Shown here: positions 62,686 to 64,000 of the stretch, one piece after another
Position numbering within the stretch: the stretch's first letter is position 1
Layout of the letters: the number at the start of each line of letters is the position of its first letter
The notes under the pieces: model-generated
What the model was told of the DNA's origin: nothing
What the model saw: only the letters and a program-made list of their open reading frames with translations
Database searches by the model: none
Translations under genes and position numbers: made by a program
Origin: Bugula neritina
Lineage: Eukaryota > Bryozoa > Gymnolaemata > Cheilostomatida > Bugulidae
Assembly (NCBI GenBank): GCA_964035545.1
Contig: OZ037767.1
Span: 27,571,628 to 27,635,627, forward strand
Length of the DNA: 64,000 bases
Direction of reading: 5' to 3'

Positions 62686-63517
62686 AAAATTTAAATACAT
62701 TTAAGAGATGAATCTAATTATGCTATAGCTGTATAGTTTAATACCAAGTTACTGTATATTATTAGCTGATGTTAATTTAATACAAAGCAAATGAGTCCTG
62801 GCAGTTGAGTTCTCAGTTTTATTGCTATTACACACTAGTCACCAGTCATGTGATTTATTCAGCTTGTTAGTCAGATTCTGTCTGTTCGTCCAGAGTTTCT
62901 AATAACTTCAACGATAAACTGTTTATCAATTTTTTTTCATGTTAACTTTTCAATAGTAATATAATTATTGTTTGAAATATAATTTTGTTTTATACTCGGC
63001 TTATAATTATTTGTAATATTCAAGCTTTTGCAGTATTATCATTTCCTTCCGTTAAAAGGTTTGCTATTCTAAGCTGGTATCAATTCAATAAAAAGTATAT
63101 TTCAAAAGATTTTCTAGAAAAAAAATGTATTTTCGGGGCTTTAGCATATTTTAGCTTCGTTGACAATATTTTATCTGTTATTTATCACTGCTAAAAAGTT
63201 GAAGACAGTTTATCTGTATAACTCTGCATATTCAATAGCTGTAAAATCATCCATGTTCTAAACTTGAATCACAAGTTGTCTTTCCTTTATTTTGACTATA
63301 TTATGAAGGCTATTTTCAACTGCCTTTGAAGTACTCAAGCTCTTTTGTACCACCTCTCCAGAATTTTATCCTCTCAACTATCAATCAAGATGAAGAGATT
63401 TTATAATCAAATTACCAAGGTGATACATCAATCTAAGTTTTGTTTAGACTTTAGAGGGTGAAAAATCTCGCTTGAGCATTAATCCCTGAGTCCTGTCTTA
63501 TTGATGGCTAAATTCCT
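62686..63517. other. Intergenic DNA between SEC22B and a putative next gene
   Basis: AT-rich, no gene recognised. None of the repeat words of the divergent spacers is apparent here. Confidence 0.5.
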
Positions 63518-63531
63518 GTAACCATGGCAAC
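63518..63531. promoter_or_regulatory. Perfect X-box (RFX site)
   Basis: GTAACCATGGCAAC fits the RFX consensus GTNRCC-NN-RGYAAC at every specified position and is nearly palindromic. In animals this element, within a few hundred bases of a start site, marks ciliary genes. It lies 155 bases before the ATG at 63686. Confidence 0.7.
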
Positions 63532-63685
63532 CATAACAGAAATTTATCATTAATTGTCAGATCTGCTTTTCTCTGCAATAACAGTAGTGATTACTACTTC
63601 GTGGCAAAGCAGCCATAGAATTAGCATCCCTTCTTCACCCACCGGTATTCGCATGTTGGTTAGTAATATCATTTAACAAAATACA

Positions 63686-63703
63686 ATGACTACGGACTAT
63701 GGG
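63686..63703 (+). CDS. Putative first coding exon of a gene cut by the window edge
   Basis: ATG in a good context (ACAATGA), six codons (MTTDYG), then a strong donor GTAAGT at 63704. The 200 bases upstream are richer in G and C than the surroundings and carry a perfect X-box. No continuation exon is visible in the remaining 300 bases. I cannot identify the gene; the call rests on start, donor and promoter element only. Confidence 0.3.
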
Positions 63704-64000
63704 GTAAGTGAGAAATATTGAAAAGTATATGTATACTGTTAGCTTGTTGTGTATTAAATTTGTTAGTAGAATTTGTAAACTGTAATTTATTATTAAATGT
63801 ATTAAACTTCATTGACATGTTGGTATATAACATATAGCTTTATGAGTTACGTACAATTATTAGCATATAGTACTGGTGAAATTGGGAGATGAATCTATTT
63901 TTATACATGTATATATTTGACACATAATAATATTATAAAGTTTAGTTTTACAATAGAACAAATATATGCAGTGAAACTATGTGCTGTGTAACTTTACTGA

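Overview
This is a window of animal nuclear DNA. It is strongly AT-rich and packed with short GT-AG introns, SINE-like and MITE-like insertions, minisatellites and one very long GT microsatellite. Nine protein genes can be rebuilt exon by exon with every splice phase closing. The set includes CFAP74, ZMYND12 and TEDC1, which points to an invertebrate that keeps a full motile-cilium and centriole toolkit. I infer a marine invertebrate, perhaps a spiralian, but the sequence does not let me name the species.

Layout. Positions 1-9858 hold no gene I can recognise: a G-rich minisatellite, a TTAA-flanked MITE-like element, several tandem repeats and a perfect (GT)664 tract. Then come CFAP74 (minus, 33 exons, 30639 to 9859), UFSP2 (plus, 14 exons, 32755-38132), an unrecognised small single-pass membrane protein (minus, 40128 to 38833), a NADAR/YbiA-like protein (minus, 42516 to 40881), TEDC1 (plus, 44331-49208), ZMYND12 (minus, 53684 to 49962), CDC123 (plus, 54506-56028), MRPL19 (minus, 58574 to 56315) and SEC22B (plus, 60426-62646). 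A further plus-strand gene probably starts near 63686 and runs off the window.

Organisation. The genes form four head-to-head pairs (CFAP74/UFSP2, NADAR/TEDC1, ZMYND12/CDC123, MRPL19/SEC22B), with tail-to-tail junctions between successive pairs. The four divergent spacers share a distinctive vocabulary of short repeats (TAATAGTAATAG, CATACTGATACTGA, GTAAGACTAAGAG, AGCCTTAGGCT-like) that I do not see in the tail-to-tail spacers or in the gene-free left end.

Functions. CFAP74 (central-pair apparatus), ZMYND12 (axonemal) and TEDC1 (centriole triplets) are ciliary or centriolar. A perfect X-box (RFX site) lies 155 bp before the putative gene at the right edge, suggesting that it is ciliary too. 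The other genes are housekeeping: UFM1 processing (UFSP2), eIF2 assembly (CDC123), mitochondrial translation (MRPL19), ER-Golgi membrane fusion (SEC22B), plus a nucleotide or ADP-ribose-related N-glycosidase-like NADAR protein.

The most notable unexplained items are: a tandem array of 5' splice sites (GTAAGT every 18 bp, in frame) at a UFSP2 exon end; the repeat vocabulary of the divergent promoters; the small membrane protein with a duplicated basic/serine tail; and the X-box-marked gene start at the right edge. Exon ends were derived by eye from splice consensus, frame closure and remembered family conservation, so single-base errors are possible.
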